A DNA stretch of 64,000 bases from Nephrocerus scutellatus (GCA_947095585.1 OX352763.1:69205024-69269023); one strand, 5' to 3'. Numbered from the stretch's first letter, positions 34,921 through 47,200 are shown. Notes: a model not told the origin generated them from the sequence alone. Made by a program: numbers and translations.

Positions 34921-36482
34921 CGGCCATATTATTCACTCAGTTTAAATTTGGTTTATTTTAAACCATGGTTTAAATCAATTTTGACCAAATGTTTTCTGAA
35001 ATTTCATATTATTCACTTGGTTTAAAAAATTTAAACAAAAATTTTTAAACCAATTGGCGAAAAACCATATAAATCACGTCGATTTTAAACCACACTCCGA
35101 CGGCCGGTTTATTGACATATTCGTTGCTTTAATCCATGTTTTCATATTATTCACTCATTTTTCAATGCAAGCAGTTGTGAATTTTTTTCAAATTAAATTT
35201 TTTTTCTTAGTTTCTTCCTTTCAACCTTTTTTAATAAGATGTTGTTTTTGCAAAGTTTTTGTTTCTTTTTCACATCTGTCCTACCTTTTTGGTACGCCAT
35301 TATGTATTCTTTAATTTAGGACTAATATGTGTTTAAATTTTATTCAACTTTTTTTCTTTATAAAGTGTATGACTTTTGATTAAAAGTTGCGAATATTAGA
35401 GAGGAAAGAAATTAGTTATTTATAAAGCTATTAAAGAGTTTAACTCCCTGCCAAAAATGGATAGTGACCGATGTAATCTATCTAACAATATTTACACAAA
35501 TAAAATACAAAAACAGAACTTGTGTTCGCCCAATTTTTAATCGCTATTAAAAAATATGTCCAAGGAAATATTGTAGTAGAGTTAACTCATTTATAACGTA
35601 CTAATGAATAGTTATTGGGCCCTGAATAATGATGTATTTGAATCAGGGAGACTTTTTTTTACTGCTAACTATCTAACTTCACTAGAACTATTCTACTCAC
35701 AAAACCACCAATTTTTCCTTACTCATGGCATTATGTATGTAATTTATGAATAAATTATAACTACTGTGTATCCACACAAACATATTTTAGAACGAACAAC
35801 CCCTTTCGCTCTACAGTGCGATCATATTGTTGGATAGTGTCCTCTTATAAGTTGTTCCATAAGTTGTTTCACAATAATAAAAAATATATATTTATAATAT
35901 AAAATACCATGTATTTTTAAATTAAATTAATATTTATTATTATTATTAATATTATTTTCATTTCGCTTATACTGAATGCCCTTATCAGAATTGCCATCTC
36001 TTGCGGTTTCGTCATATGAGGATGCCACTGGCATACTCGATGAAATCGCACTCCAAGGCGATGATGTTGCTGTTGGTTCTTGTTGACTGGCATTACCTTT
36101 ATCCACGTTTGACGACAATGATGTCTCCTCCGTCGAAGCCGGGGCATCGCTGTCTGACACTTTTCAGCTTATTTCGGTTAATAAAACAAAAGTTGTTTAG
36201 CAAGATTAATAAGCAATAAACCAAACGTGAAATATCAAATGGTTGTCAAATAGTTGTCAAATCGAGCAAATCTGACTTTTCATGGCCGATAAACTGGTTA
36301 AAAAATTAAATCAATGGCGAAATAAACCAAAATAAACCAAACAGATTTAAATTAGAAAAGTAGTGAATAATATGGATATGCTTTAAAATTTTCTGGTTTA
36401 AAATCGGGTGGTTTATTTTGGTTTATTTTTTTGGTTTAAAAGGGTTTAAACCACGTTTTTAACCGAGTGAATAATATGACCG
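34921..36482 (+). mobile_element. PIF/Harbinger-like DNA transposon, non-autonomous copy
   Basis: Terminal inverted repeats read cggccatattattcactcag at the left and, in reverse complement at the right, cggtcatattattcactcgg. The target duplication is TTA at 34918-34920 and 36483-36485, as in PIF/Harbinger elements. Subterminal DNA is full of short ggtttaaa/aaaccaa motifs in both orientations. No transposase is present. A minus-strand frame at 35927-36160 (MSDSDAPASTEET) matches, near its start, the end of the frame found at 58315-58641, so it is a remnant of an element protein, internally deleted here. Confidence 0.8.
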
Positions 36483-36665
36483 TTACTATTGAAAGTTGAA
36501 AACGATCGGGCTCCAATGTCGGGTCCGGTGACAACAGTTCTTGAAAAAATTTTGAAGTGAAGGGGCTCTTATATTAATTTTTTCTAAATTAACCCGATTC
36601 GAACTTTGCACACATATGTATCTCCTATTAGAGAATTTACATGAAAAATTTTAATTTTTATGGGT
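36483..36665 (+). repeat. TIR repeat family X, right part (interrupted)
   Basis: Continues the copy at 34640-34917: attgaaagttgaaaacgatc, ggctccaatgtc, ttaacccgattc, and tatctcctattagagaattt then tatgggttgttttttt. Confidence 0.7.
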
Positions 36666-37174
36666 TGTTTTTTTATTAATTAAATTCATTTAAGAGCGCA
36701 TATCATGGAAATTTTATAATTTTACTCTTGGTTCAATTTGACAGCAAATGCTGTGAATGCTGTGAAAAAACAAAGCGGCTATATTTGTTAGAAGTGAAAA
36801 AAAAACAGACGCATTTTATGAAACGCGCTAGCTGGTGGTACTTAAAAGAGTGAAAAACGTATAAAATTTTCTTATGGATTTTTCTCTTTCGCTGATTACC
36901 AATACATCTAAATTTGTTAGTTTTTAAGCATGGATCTGTGAATCAGAAAAACAGTTTGGCTTTCTGTAGAGAGGGTTTTGGTCAATTTGCCCATTTACTT
37001 CGCGTCCCGTTGTGGCAGAATTCCAAATCCTGTGATCAATTAAAAAAAACGGTACTACTAGTATGCTACATATAAAGAGGCATATACAATTTAGAAGTTG
37101 TAAGCTACCTTGCTACTTTTCCGTTTCTTTTGGCTTGTCTTTTCTTTAATAATTATACAATACTTGAAATGTAA
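36666..37174. other. Nothing recognised
   Basis: AT-rich DNA without supported genes. I see no splice-bounded frame resembling OSBP and no transposon protein. Confidence 0.4.
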
Positions 37175-37550
37175 ATAACATTCAAGTTACATAGCATGAG
37201 CAAAACGAAACCAACATGTGCAGTAGAAGTGATAGTATGCTCTAGTGGTTGGTTCTTTGCTCAGCTCGCTTTGACTTTTGTTAAAAAATTTCTACATTAC
37301 TAAATGCCAATAACATTCAAGTTACATACCATGAGCAGAAAGAAACAAACATGTGGAGTAGTAGAGATATATAGTCTCTGTTGTTTTGTTCTCTGCTCAG
37401 CTCGCTTTAACTTTTATAATTTCTACATTACTAATTGAATTAAAATGTTTAAGCTCGGAAATTTTTTTATAACAACATAAACTGTAGCTTTATAAACTAG
37501 ATAAACACTTTAATTTAAGTTAAATGTACATACATAAAAAAAACAACCCA
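37175..37550 (+). repeat. ~135-bp tandem duplication and second copy of the 26290 repeat
   Basis: Both duplicates contain taacattcaagttacata, catgagca, aaacatgtg and ctctgctcagctcgcttt (spread over 37175-37285 and 37310-37410). The last part, 37360-37550, equals 26290-26480. Confidence 0.75.
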
Positions 37551-37679
37551 TAAAATTTTTCATCTAAATTCTCTAATCGCAGAAATTAATATGGGAGCCC
37601 CTCGATCCTGGGCCATTTTTTTTTTATTGTAGGAGAAAATCATCGAAACAGACATTTGACATCAGATGTTAAAATTGAA

Positions 37680-38170
37680 AATGCTCAGATCATTTTATTC
37701 CAATAGCATTGGCTTGTTCGATCCACCAATAGTACGACAGCATCATTATGTGCATGAACTAGCGTTCAATACAAAATGCAATGTGCAGGCATATACTCGT
37801 AGCACACAGTCGACCTGCGACATATATGTCCCTTCTGCATTCGAGCCACTTAACGGTCGCCTTAGAATTGCCCTCCTGTTGATATTACTATTTCGTAATA
37901 TCTGCATATACACATAACTGTTTCTCAGTATCGTATCGGCATTTGTGAGCTTCGTGCTGCGCTTGGAACTCGAGATGCATAAAGGATCACAGTGCCTTTA
38001 TCGTATCTCGATCGGTTTCTTATTACAAACACCAGCCATCCGTACGTACTCTGCAGATTAGTGGTGGATGTGAATTCGGAAATTCGGTACACGAATGTAC
38101 CGGTAATGTGACAGGCTCTGCCTATCATAAAATAAGTAATTTATTGAAAGCAGATGTGGGTAGAGTGAAG
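37680..38170 (+). repeat. ~490-bp repeat with internal hairpin, copy 2 (left arm of near-palindrome)
   Basis: Same family as 26786-27264, with the conserved stem at 37881-37902. It faces copy 3 (38230-38725) across about 60 bp, so the pair can fold into a ~490-bp imperfect stem. Copy 2 is the most diverged of the three. Confidence 0.8.
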
Positions 38171-38229
38171 CAAGACTGACGCACAACATTATTAATTATT
38201 TTTTCTTTTTTTTATCTTATCGCGAAATC

Positions 38230-38725
38230 GCAAATGTGGTCACAACTATTCAAACCACACACAGTCTCTCTGCACTTTACCCACATCTGCTTTCGATCGC
38301 ATAAATTAGTTATTTTATGCAGCACAGCCTGGATCATTGTCTTTAAATCCACCACTTATCTGCAGGGTACGTACGGATGGCTGGTGTTGAAATAAGAAAC
38401 CGTTCGAGATGCAGTAAAGGCACTTTGGTCCCTTATTCATCTCGGGTTTCGAGCACAGCACACACATTCCGATACGATACTGAGAAACAATAAGTGTAGC
38501 CGATATTACGAAATAGTAATATCAGCAGGAGGGCTATTCCATTGCGACCGTTAAAAGGTTCAACTGCAGGATTTAAAGAAATCTCGCAGGTCGGCTATGT
38601 TCTATGTTTGCACTTTGTATGCATGCACATAATGCTGTCATATTATTGGTGAATCTAAACAAGCCAACGCTATTGGTTGATCGATCCACCCATAATGCTA
38701 TAAAAGACCACTGTTACGATAACTA
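38230..38725 (-). repeat. ~490-bp repeat with internal hairpin, copy 3 (right arm)
   Basis: Inverted relative to copies 1 and 2, with the conserved stem at 38502-38523. It is closer to copy 1 than to its palindrome partner (both have gggtggatcgatcaacc and gaaacccgagatg). That argues for separate insertions rather than one inverted duplication. Confidence 0.8.
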
Positions 38726-38825
38726 GTTGAAACCAATAAACAGAACTAATAGTAATTAGTGAAAAGAATAATAAAATAATAATAAATAAGCTATTATTTG
38801 AATCTTAAAACTAATTTTTCGTGTC

Positions 38826-38965
38826 AGACGCCAGTAAGTTTTGGAATTTCATAAAAAACAAAAGAAGAAATGATATTGATATACCATCATCAATGACTTG
38901 GAATGATACAATGGCTTGCAGCAGAAACGATGTAAGCAATCATATTATCAATGCTCATTAATATG
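38826..38965 (+). pseudogene. Small LINE linker fragment
   Basis: The translation SDASKFWNFIKNKRRND resembles the stretch between endonuclease and RT in Jockey-type LINEs (compare SNSRSFWSFAALVKRN at 53.3 kb). It is too short for a clade call. Confidence 0.4.
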
Positions 38966-38974
38966 AATATTGAA

Positions 38975-39700
38975 AATCATCGCAATGATGATTTTATTAC
39001 CATTTAGTAATGAAGAAATGATTAAAGAAATGTTTCTTCTATACTAAATATTGAAAAGAGGACAGTCCTACGACTAACACCGTAGCTCATCACATACACC
39101 ATCATCACATCACATCACACTAAAATAAAAAATTTATAAGCTGATTTAAATGTTTATAACCACTTATTGTGAGGTGGGTGCATATTGCATATTGGATATT
39201 ACATATCACTACCCAAACCCAGTAATACAGCTTAGGTTTTCAGTTTATAAAAAAATTGAGTATTATTAAATTAAATTGGAAGAGAAATAAAACGAGCAGC
39301 ACTAACACATGCAACGAAATGGTATCGTATGAGCATCGAAGAATGTCGCTTTGAAACATGCATATTAATTATTCGTCATTAACCTTCTTTTTCATGGTTC
39401 TCATATCTGTAATTGATGGAAGAGGTATTTACTTTAGTTAATGTACACATGATTAAAGATAAGACAAACCAAAGGAAAAGGAAATAGTAGCAAGGTAGCG
39501 TGCAAGTCATCGCAAGGATGATTTTATTAACACTTAGTAATGTAGAAATGATTAAAGAAATTTTTCTTCTATACTAAACCCTAAAAAGATTACAGCCCTA
39601 CAACTGGCACCGTAACTCATCACATCACATACCTCAGAATAAATAATTTATAAGGGGATTTAAATGTTCATAACAATTTATTGTGAGGTGCAGTTGCGTC
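38975..39700 (-). repeat. Direct duplication, inverted relative to 25450-25990
   Basis: The stretch atcgcaatgatgattttatt through ttattgtgaggtg (38975-39180) recurs at 39510-39690. Between them, 39240-39430 is the inverted counterpart of the 25450-25795 repeat (ggttctcatatctgtaatt). Confidence 0.7.
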
Positions 39701-39799
39701 GATAGTATTAGGAGAAGTAAGAGCTGTAAAAAAACAGGTGTGCGTGTAACCTTTACGCGCGGTTGGAGTGAAATTTCTTTGACGTTGTGGCCGATATTA

Positions 39800-40015
39800 C
39801 GATTAAATTTAAAGGCACAAGTCGCTTAGTTCCAGAAATTCCAGTTCCTAATGACCATATCACAGAATTTCCATGGGAACAAGTTTTACAGTAATATCTT
39901 AGTCCTACATACCGAATTTCACACAAATCGCTTGAGCAATGGCTTAGTTCCAAAAATTCCAGTTCTTAATGACCAAATCCCAGAATTTCCATGAGAACAA
40001 TTTTTACAGTTGCAG
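39800..40015 (+). repeat. ~110-bp dispersed tandem repeat (family Y)
   Basis: Two repeats of cttagttccaaaaattccag, ttcttaatgacca, cagaatttccatgagaacaa, and tcctacataccgaatttcac. The same family occurs at 56081-56405 (three copies) and inverted at 59046-59230. Confidence 0.8.
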
Positions 40016-40275
40016 TTTTTTGCTAAGATGGCGCTGGGTAAATACACGTGTATAAAATACATGGCTCCTTTTAATGAACAAATTGAGAAAATAGAAAGCA
40101 GTATTGTAGGAACTCGATTAGATCTGAATAAATTCGCCGAGCATAATGAAAACATTATACAACAACACAGACAAATAGAAAAAAGTATTGTATTGTGTTG
40201 TGTGGTTTGCCGCAAAATAAAATTCTTAAGCACAAAAACGCTTGTGTTTTTCATCATTGGTGTCAGAAGTGGGAT
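40010..40275 (+). promoter_or_regulatory. Possible 5' LTR end and primer-binding site of the BEL/Pao element
   Basis: gtataaaatac (TATA-like) near 40049, an AATAAA near 40214, and ttggtgtcagaagtgggat at 40257-40275 immediately before gag-like coding resemble U3-R-U5 followed by a primer-binding site. An open frame also spans this stretch, so coding use cannot be excluded. No second LTR was found to confirm the boundary. Confidence 0.35.
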
Positions 40276-40282
40276 CGGCCGC

Positions 40283-41226
40283 CGACTTTTTGGAATAGCG
40301 GAAAAGCATAAAACCGTGAGTACGTTTCGCTCCAAACAATTTGTTGAGAATTTTCGTGAAAAATTGACGCGTTCCGAGAAGTATATTGAAAACGATCTTC
40401 CAAATGCAAAGGCGAGATACGTGCAGCACCGACTAAAGGAGTTGGGTGATAGTTGGCTCATTTACCAACGCATGCTTCCACCGTATGAGCTTATGGACAC
40501 TTAGTTGTTAACAGAAAGTGTTCGCACTGAAATCGAAGAGTCGTACATTAACGTTGTATCCGAATTAGAGGAAAGGTTAGACGTATTAAAGGATGAGAAA
40601 CGCAAAACACTCATCGGTGATGACAAGCCAGGCTACCAAATAAGTGCTATATTTCCCACGATAAATGCCAAACTGCCTACGGTTGCACTTCCAACGTTCG
40701 GTGGGATTATTTAGAGTGGTGCACGTTCATTGGCACATTCAATAGCTTGGTACACGACAACCCATCCCTTAGTGACCGAACCAAATTTCAATATTTAAAG
40801 TTTTCACTCGGAGGAGTCGCTGCTAGTGCCATAGCTGCGGTGGAACTTACCGATGAAAATTATGAGGTAGCTCGTAAAATACTAATGGAAAGGTTTGATA
40901 AACCCAATTTTATATGCGAACAATATGTTCATAAATTATTTGAATTCAAAGCAATTGATCGGACTGATCCAAAGAAGATTATGAGGCTTCTTGATCACTA
41001 TCAATCGCATATTCGTTCTCTGGAAGCATTTAAGAGACCGGTTAAACAATGGGACGATTTAATAGTATACCTGATGGTTTCAAATCTGGATCCAGATACC
41101 AAGAACAGATGGAATGAGGCTGCCCCGTCAACTCACCTTCTTACGAAAGATGATCTATTCAATTTTCTAGTTTCCCGAGCTCACCGATTAGAGAGTCAAA
41201 CGCCCAATGCACGGCCGCCGACTTCA
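40283..41226 (+). pseudogene. BEL/Pao gag relic
   Basis: Gag of the DUF1759 type. Helical N-terminal pieces (YIENDLPNAKARYVQHRLKE) are followed by the conserved core TKFQYLKFSLGG and NYEVARKILMERF at 40747-41226. Breaks: a stop at 40502-40504, a frame change near 40714-40747 (LPTFGG site), and a TAA at 41227. In living elements gag, protease and pol form one polyprotein; here they are in pieces. Confidence 0.85.
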
Positions 41227-41289
41227 TAAAAACCGCATTCGAAACCTGCAACTCGTTCAACAGTCAATTCACTAGCCATCACGAATTAT

Positions 41290-42048
41290 CCAAAATTTCA
41301 TTGTGTCTACTGCAATAAAAACGGCCATTCGATAGTCCGTTGCCACACATTTCTAAAATTGTCGGTTGATCAACGACACAAATTCGTAAAAGGGTCCAAA
41401 TTGTGCTACAATTGCCTTCACCCTGATCACATTGCCTCTGCGTGTTCAGGAAAGTATCGCTGTCGTCACTGCGACGAAGATCATCATTCGCTATTACACA
41501 ATTTCGTTGTTGCACCGTCTTCATCGTCAAATACAATAGAAGCTGCATCAGATGTCAAAAAATGCAAACCAAACATCCGATCTAATATTCTCGCCGTATC
41601 ATCATCGCTTGTTGCTGCCAAACCCAAACCCAAGACAGTATCCCCGTTTGTCTATTTGGGAACAGCATTGGTGAAAGTCCTTGACCATATGGGACATCCT
41701 GTGATTGGGAGAGCACTGTTAGATTCCGGATCACAGCTAAATCTTATTACCAATTCATTTGCATATATATTGAAGATTCCTCATCGTAACAGCAACATCA
41801 ACATTCATGGAATCGGGTCTAATGTCGTCGGAGCTTTGAGCAGCTCAACAATCACATTGCAATCCAACATTACGAATTTTTGTACCATGTTGGATGTGCA
41901 AATAATACCAAAAATTTCAAGCTATCAGCCGAGCATTCCAATTGATATCATAAAGTCGTGGACAATTGCAGCAAATATTCCACTAGAAGATCCGGAATTC
42001 TTGGAGTTTCAAAACGTCGATTTATTGATGGGTGCTGAAATCTATTAA
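41290..42048 (+). pseudogene. BEL/Pao zinc-knuckle and A17-type protease relic
   Basis: Two CCHC knuckles (CVYCNKNGHSIVRC and CYNCLHPDHIASAC) and a third Cys/His cluster (CRHCDEDHH) are followed by an aspartic protease with LLDSGSQLNLI as active site. This order is diagnostic of insect BEL/Pao elements. The frame is open from about 41290 to a stop at 42046-42048, just after LLMGAEIY. Confidence 0.85.
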
Positions 42049-42106
42049 GAATTGCTCTCTGTGGGGCAAATTAAGCTAGCTGGCCTATGTTACAAAACAC
42101 CGTATT

Positions 42107-42853
42107 GTGATGGATAGTTTCTGGGAAAATGTCGTCTCAATCAATCAATATGTTTGCCACGTGACTACCAACGATTCTGCCACACTGAACGATCAAATTG
42201 AGAAATTCTGGACTATTGAAAATTTTCCTCATTCCGTTAAACAGATGTCTCTTGAGGAAGCTGATTGTGAAAAACATTTTGAGCAATTTACCAAGCGCAA
42301 CCAAGAAGGAAAATTTGTAGTAAAACTGCCGTTTTCTTCAGATCCGACATCTCTGGGCGACTCCAAAATTTTGGCTACCCGCAGATTTCTAAATTTGGAG
42401 ATGCGTTTACACAAATCACCAGATCTTCTGGCAAATTATTCAAAATTCATTACCTAATATAAAGTGTTAGGTCATATGGAATTAGCCGACCAAAAGGAAA
42501 TAGCTTGGCCGAATTACTACTTCCCGCATCATTTTGTTATGAAACCCGAAAGCTCTTCAACAAAACTACGGGTGGTTTTTGATGGTTCGGCGAAATCTTC
42601 GAACGGGAAATCCCTCAATGCAATAATGATGGTGGGTCCAGTAGTACAAAGTGATCTGGCCACGGTCCTAACTCGTTTTCGTTCACACGCGTATGCATTA
42701 ACCGCTGACATTGCCAAGATGTATCGGCAAATTCTAGTTCGAGAAGAAGATCAAAATTTCCAGTTTATTTTGTGGCGAAATTATCCGTCTGAACCGCTCC
42801 AGACATTTAAATTAACAATAGTAACATATGGCACCTCATCCGCACCACCGTAG
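42107..42853 (+). pseudogene. BEL/Pao reverse transcriptase relic (N-terminal half)
   Basis: Contains QIEKFWTIE, then FVVKLPF (42107-42457), and in another frame KLRVVFDGSAKSSNGKSLN and ALTADIAKMYRQI (42464-42853). The second frame stops right after TYGTSSAPP, and the YVDD active-site region that should follow is deleted, so the enzyme cannot be functional. A stop at 42455-42457 and a frame change separate the two halves. Confidence 0.85.
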
Positions 42854-42949
42854 TGGTGGGAAAATTATTTATACAATCTTTATGGCAGTTAAAGCTGGAT
42901 TGGGATCAATCTCTTCCGCAACATTTGCACACGTATTGGAAAATGTACC

Positions 42950-43335
42950 GAAGACAAAGACCTAAATAAATTTGCCATTCATCGCCATTTGTTTTGGACG
43001 AATAATCCAATTAGCATCCAAATACACGGATTTGCCGATGCCAGCGAACTTGCTTTTGGCGCTGTATTGTATGTTTGCAGTTTCGATCATAATGGTCATG
43101 CCTCTGTTAAGCTGCTTTGCTCAAAATCGCGAGTTGCACCGCTGCAGAAGACAACAATATTGGTCGGATTCTACAATAACACTCCATTTGATAAAGTCTT
43201 GTCCTTCCAAATGGAACACTTTCGTATCAAATCGAGTGTCTACAATACAAGAATTATCATCATCGGAAAGATGGCTGCACGTACCGACCGAGTGGAATCC
43301 AGCTGATCTACTATCTCCAGCATATACATCAATAT
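42950..43335 (+). pseudogene. BEL/Pao RNase H relic
   Basis: Short pieces in two frames: HGFADASELAFGAVLY, VAPLQKTT, SDSTITLHLIKSCPSKWNTF and LHVPTEWNPADLLS. At least two frameshifts. No integrase follows; the element ends at about 43335 and AT-rich intron precedes the OSBP exon. Confidence 0.8.
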
Positions 43336-43479
43336 AGCAGAACAGATATATCACAGTTTAAATGAATTATTAACATTAGTTTTATAAAGTTACTTCAAAT
43401 TATATGCATTTTTATGCAGTGCTATAATTAAACATATAAAATAATCAAATTATACATAATTTATTTTATTTTTTATTAG

Positions 43480-43639
43480 GCCTGCAGCGATTACCTTAAA
43501 ACTGCAGAAACTCAAGGGCATAAATGGTCGAAAATGTTGCAGCATGAACGTGAACAAAAACTGCGTCTTGAGGAAATGGTCGAACAACTAGCAAAACAAC
43601 ATACTCAATTAGAACTCGCTGCCCATCGTATTATACCAA
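43480..43639 (+). CDS. Osbp: Oxysterol-binding protein exon (middle region), exon a
   Basis: A 160-bp internal exon with acceptor tttttattag|g at 43478-43479 and donor a|gtaagt at 43640-43641. It is open in one frame and encodes ACSDYLKTAETQGHKWSKML, then HEREQ, LEEMVEQLAKQH and RIIP. This matches the segment after the PH domain of animal OSBP, a predicted helical region used for dimerisation. OSBP exchanges sterol for PI4P at ER-Golgi contacts, through PH, FFAT and sterol-binding (ORD) domains. It ends in phase 1 and its last base pairs with the exon at 60112. Codon use and lack of lesions contrast with the surrounding transposon debris. The name rests on recalled family motifs; paralogues of the OSBP/ORP family are a less likely alternative. 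Confidence 0.85.
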
Positions 43640-43701
43640 GTAAGTATTTAAACCTGAGTCAACGTGTACTTTAAGCTTAATGGAGGTATGCTATTATTTT
43701 T

Positions 43702-44253
43702 TAAATTATCTATATTAACTTCGCGTGCCCGTGTGTTTGTGGGTTTGTATGTGGGTTTGTGTATGGATTTGTGTGTCATGGAATCTTGCGATAAATTTTT
43801 AACCCACTTCCCATAGCCCGATTTTATTGAAATTGTACACATGTATATTTCCGGTGACAATACTTTCTATTAAAATTTCAGGCCCCTCGGACCTCGTGGT
43901 CGGGGGGGGCTCCCATACAAATATTTTAAAAAATTTACCCGATTTTCTTAAAATTTTATACAAATGTGTATCTCCGATGAAAAACACCTTTTATAAAAAA
44001 ATTTGGAGACCCCGAGCCCGGGTTCGTGGGGCCCCATAACTTTTTTTTAAAAAAATTAACCCGACTTTCTTCAAATTTAATACACATGTGTATCTCCGAT
44101 AGACAACACTTTTTGTAAAAAATTTGGAGACCCCGGGCCCGGGTTCGTGGGGCCCCATAACTTTTTTTAAAAAATTAACCCGATTTTCTTTAAATTTTAT
44201 ATACGTATGTATCTCCGATGAAAAACACTTTTTGTAAAAAATTTGGAGACCCC
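43702..44253 (+). repeat. TIR repeat family X, left part (interrupted by LINE)
   Basis: The terminal motif tatattaacttcgcgtgccc at 43714 is followed by a variable GTGT/GGGT run, then ttttaacccacttccc. Three ~110-bp repeats follow, carrying aattaacccga, gtgtatctccgatg and a ggagaccccgggcccggg-type GC block. It is cut at 44266 by the single-ORF LINE and resumes at 47549. Confidence 0.8.
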
Positions 44254-44266
44254 AGGTCATTGGGCC
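44254..44266 (+). repeat. 13-bp target-site duplication, left copy
   Basis: aggtcattgggcc, identical to 47549-47561. It marks the 5' boundary of the LINE insertion. Confidence 0.88.
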
Positions 44267-47200
44267 TGCATTGCGATTGATCGGGAAACTACTGACTGCT
44301 CAAAACTTGGTTTGGGCCAGTAGCGTAACAATCAAGTTCGTGATGTAGTGCTTGCTCTACCTCCTCGTGGTGGTCCCCGGGCAACTATGTGTATAAATCC
44401 TTATACATGTAGGCTAAAACTGCAAGTGCGAACGGTCTAGCGTTTCTAGTCTTGGTAACGTGGGCTAGCACCCTGCGGTACCGAAAAATACCCGCTACTG
44501 AAACTGACACAACGCCTCGGATAAGTAATGATCGAATAATGACGACTTTTGGCTATTGTACCCAGACTAAGATTGGTTTCTGGAATGTGAGGACGCTCCT
44601 TGACTCTGGAAGTGAAGGACCTCATAATGCCAGATTTCTTCAACTGGAACGTGAGTTTCTTCGATATAATTTGGACATACTGGGAGTGAGTGAAGTAAGA
44701 TGGTTCGACGCGGGAGAGTACCAATCCCCAACGTGTAACACTGTGCTACTCTACTCTGGCAAACCCTCCGGCAGTACTCGTGAATCTGGAGTGGGTCTGC
44801 TGCTAACGCCAACAGCACGTAGAGGCCTAATTTCCTGGCACCCGCATAGTGATAGGATCATATCGGCCAGATTTCGGACTAGAGTACGGCGCGTCACGAT
44901 CATACAGTGCTACGCCCCAACGAATCCCTCGACTGAGGATGAAAAGGACAACTTCTACAATCAACTAAACGCAGTATTCAACGCAACGCCGAACGGAGAT
45001 ATCGTCATCGTGATGGGGGATTTGAATGCCAAGGTTGGCAACGACAATGAAGGACTCAAGCATGTGATTGGGAAGCACGGCCTCGGCGAGCGAAATGACA
45101 ATGGTGAAAGATTTGTTGATTTCTGCAACACCAACAACCTTGTTATAGGAGGCACCATGTTTGAGCATAAGACTTGCCACAAGGTCAGCTGGGTGTCAAC
45201 TGACAGGCAATCATCATCCAACCAAATCGACCATGTGGCGATCAGCAGACGTTTTAGGAGCTGTCTGTTAGACGTCCGAAACAGACGAGGAGCCGATATG
45301 GGTATGGTACGTGATCATCACCTTATGGTAGCTACTGTCCAGTTACGTACTGCATCAGTTCATAGAATCCGCAATATCATCCGAATGCCTAGGTATAACA
45401 TCGACCGGCTAAAGATCCCCTCAGTACGCCAACAATTAAGGGATCATTTATCGCAAGGAGTGGAAGCAATCAGCAGCTCACTGCCGACAACCATCCAGGA
45501 ACATTGGAAGGCTGTGAAAAATGTTTTCACATCTGGAGCGGAAAGTATTGTTGGTAGAAGCCAGGCAAGGCACAGCACGTGGCTTACCGAAGATACCTGG
45601 AGGCGGATTGAAGAGCGTAAACTACTTAAAGCTCGTATTGTAGATATCCCAGCAGTAGCGAGGAGCGAGCTAGAATCCATGTATCGAAGAAAAATGAGAG
45701 AAGTGCAGCGTAGTGTAAGACGTGACAAGCGTAACTATATTAACAACCTGGCCTCAGAAGCAGAGGAAGCAGCGAGCCGGTGCGATAGCAGAACCGTTTA
45801 CAGAATCACCAAAGAGCTGACAGGTGGTCACCGCTCTAGCCAACATCCGGTGAAAGGCCTAGATGGTACCGTACTCGTTTCAGATGAGGATCAGCTCAAG
45901 CGATGGAAGGAGCATTTCTCTACGGTCCTTAACCGTGTATTTGCTAACGATATGTACCTAAATCAAGCGGAAATGCCGGAAGTAACAATTTCCCGAATTC
46001 GCACCTCAACTCCCAGTAAAGACGAGATCGCTACCGCGATTAACGCACTAAAGAACAACAAGTCGGTAGGACTAGATGGTATACCCGCAGAGCTTCTGCG
46101 TGCAGCTCCAACGACATCAGCAGAGCTTTTATATCCTCTTGTAATGAGAGCTTGGGAGGTAGAAAGTTTCCCCGAAGAGTGGAAGAAGGGAATGATTGTC
46201 AAGCTCCCTAAAAAAGGTAGTCTTATGGAGTGCGAAAACTGGAGAGGCATTTGCGTTCTCCCTGCAGTTGCAAAAGTAATAGCCAAAGTAGTACTTGAAC
46301 GTATTAAGGAACATCTGGAAGATACACTCGATGCCGAACAAGCAGGTTTCCGCACTGGATCCTCCTGTGTAGACCACATAAACACCCTGCGGATCATTAT
46401 TGAACAGTGCGTTGAATTCCGGTCACCACTGCACCTGCTGTTCATCGATTTTGAGAAGGCGTTTGACAGTGTCAACAGACAGTTTATCTGGCTTGCCTTG
46501 CGCAGGAGAGGTATACCCGATAAACTAATAGCTATTATTAAAGCAACCTATGATGGCTCTAAATGTCATGTGCTGCATAGAGGAAAGCTGTCAGAGGAAT
46601 TCGAGATCCTAAGTGGGGTACGACAAGGTTGCATTCTATCGCCGATACTTTTTTTGTTGGTGATTAGCGATGTACTTCGCGCAGCTTTATCTACTGGAAA
46701 CGGAGGAATTCGTTGGACTCTTACATCTCAACTCAAACATCTGGATTACGCTGACGACGTTTGTTTACTCTCACATAGAATTATGGAGCTGCACCAAATG
46801 ACAACAAATGTGGAGAGGGAGGCAAATGTTGCGGGTTTGAAGATTAATACTGACAAAACCAAAATCATCAACCTCGGCACTAACTCAGTTACTCATGTTA
46901 ACATTGCTGGACAGCCGGTAGAGAGAGTAGAGAGTTTCCAATATCTTGGGAGTATTGTCTCGACCGAAGGTGGAACCGAACAGGACATTGCCAACCGAAT
47001 CGGCAAAGCAAAATCAGTGTTTGGAATGATGTCCATGATATGGCGAAGCAATGCGATCAGCTTAAACACCAAGCTGCGACTGTTCCGCTCAAATGTTGAA
47101 TCTGTGCTGTTGTATGGGTGCAGCACTTGGAAGGTGACCGCTACTATCACAAAAAGATTACAAACATTTGTAAATAGGTGCCTACGGAACATCATAAGGG

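Noticed and set aside
40010..40500. Single continuous gag N-terminus from 40010
   Set aside because: The first half contains TATA-like, AATAAA and primer-binding-site-like sequences; only the part after about 40283 reads like BEL gag. The coding status of the first half is left open.
44267..44451. HDV-like ribozyme at the 5' end of the single-ORF LINE
   Set aside because: Some RTE-type elements carry one, and GC-rich pairing segments exist here, but I could not fold a convincing double pseudoknot by eye.
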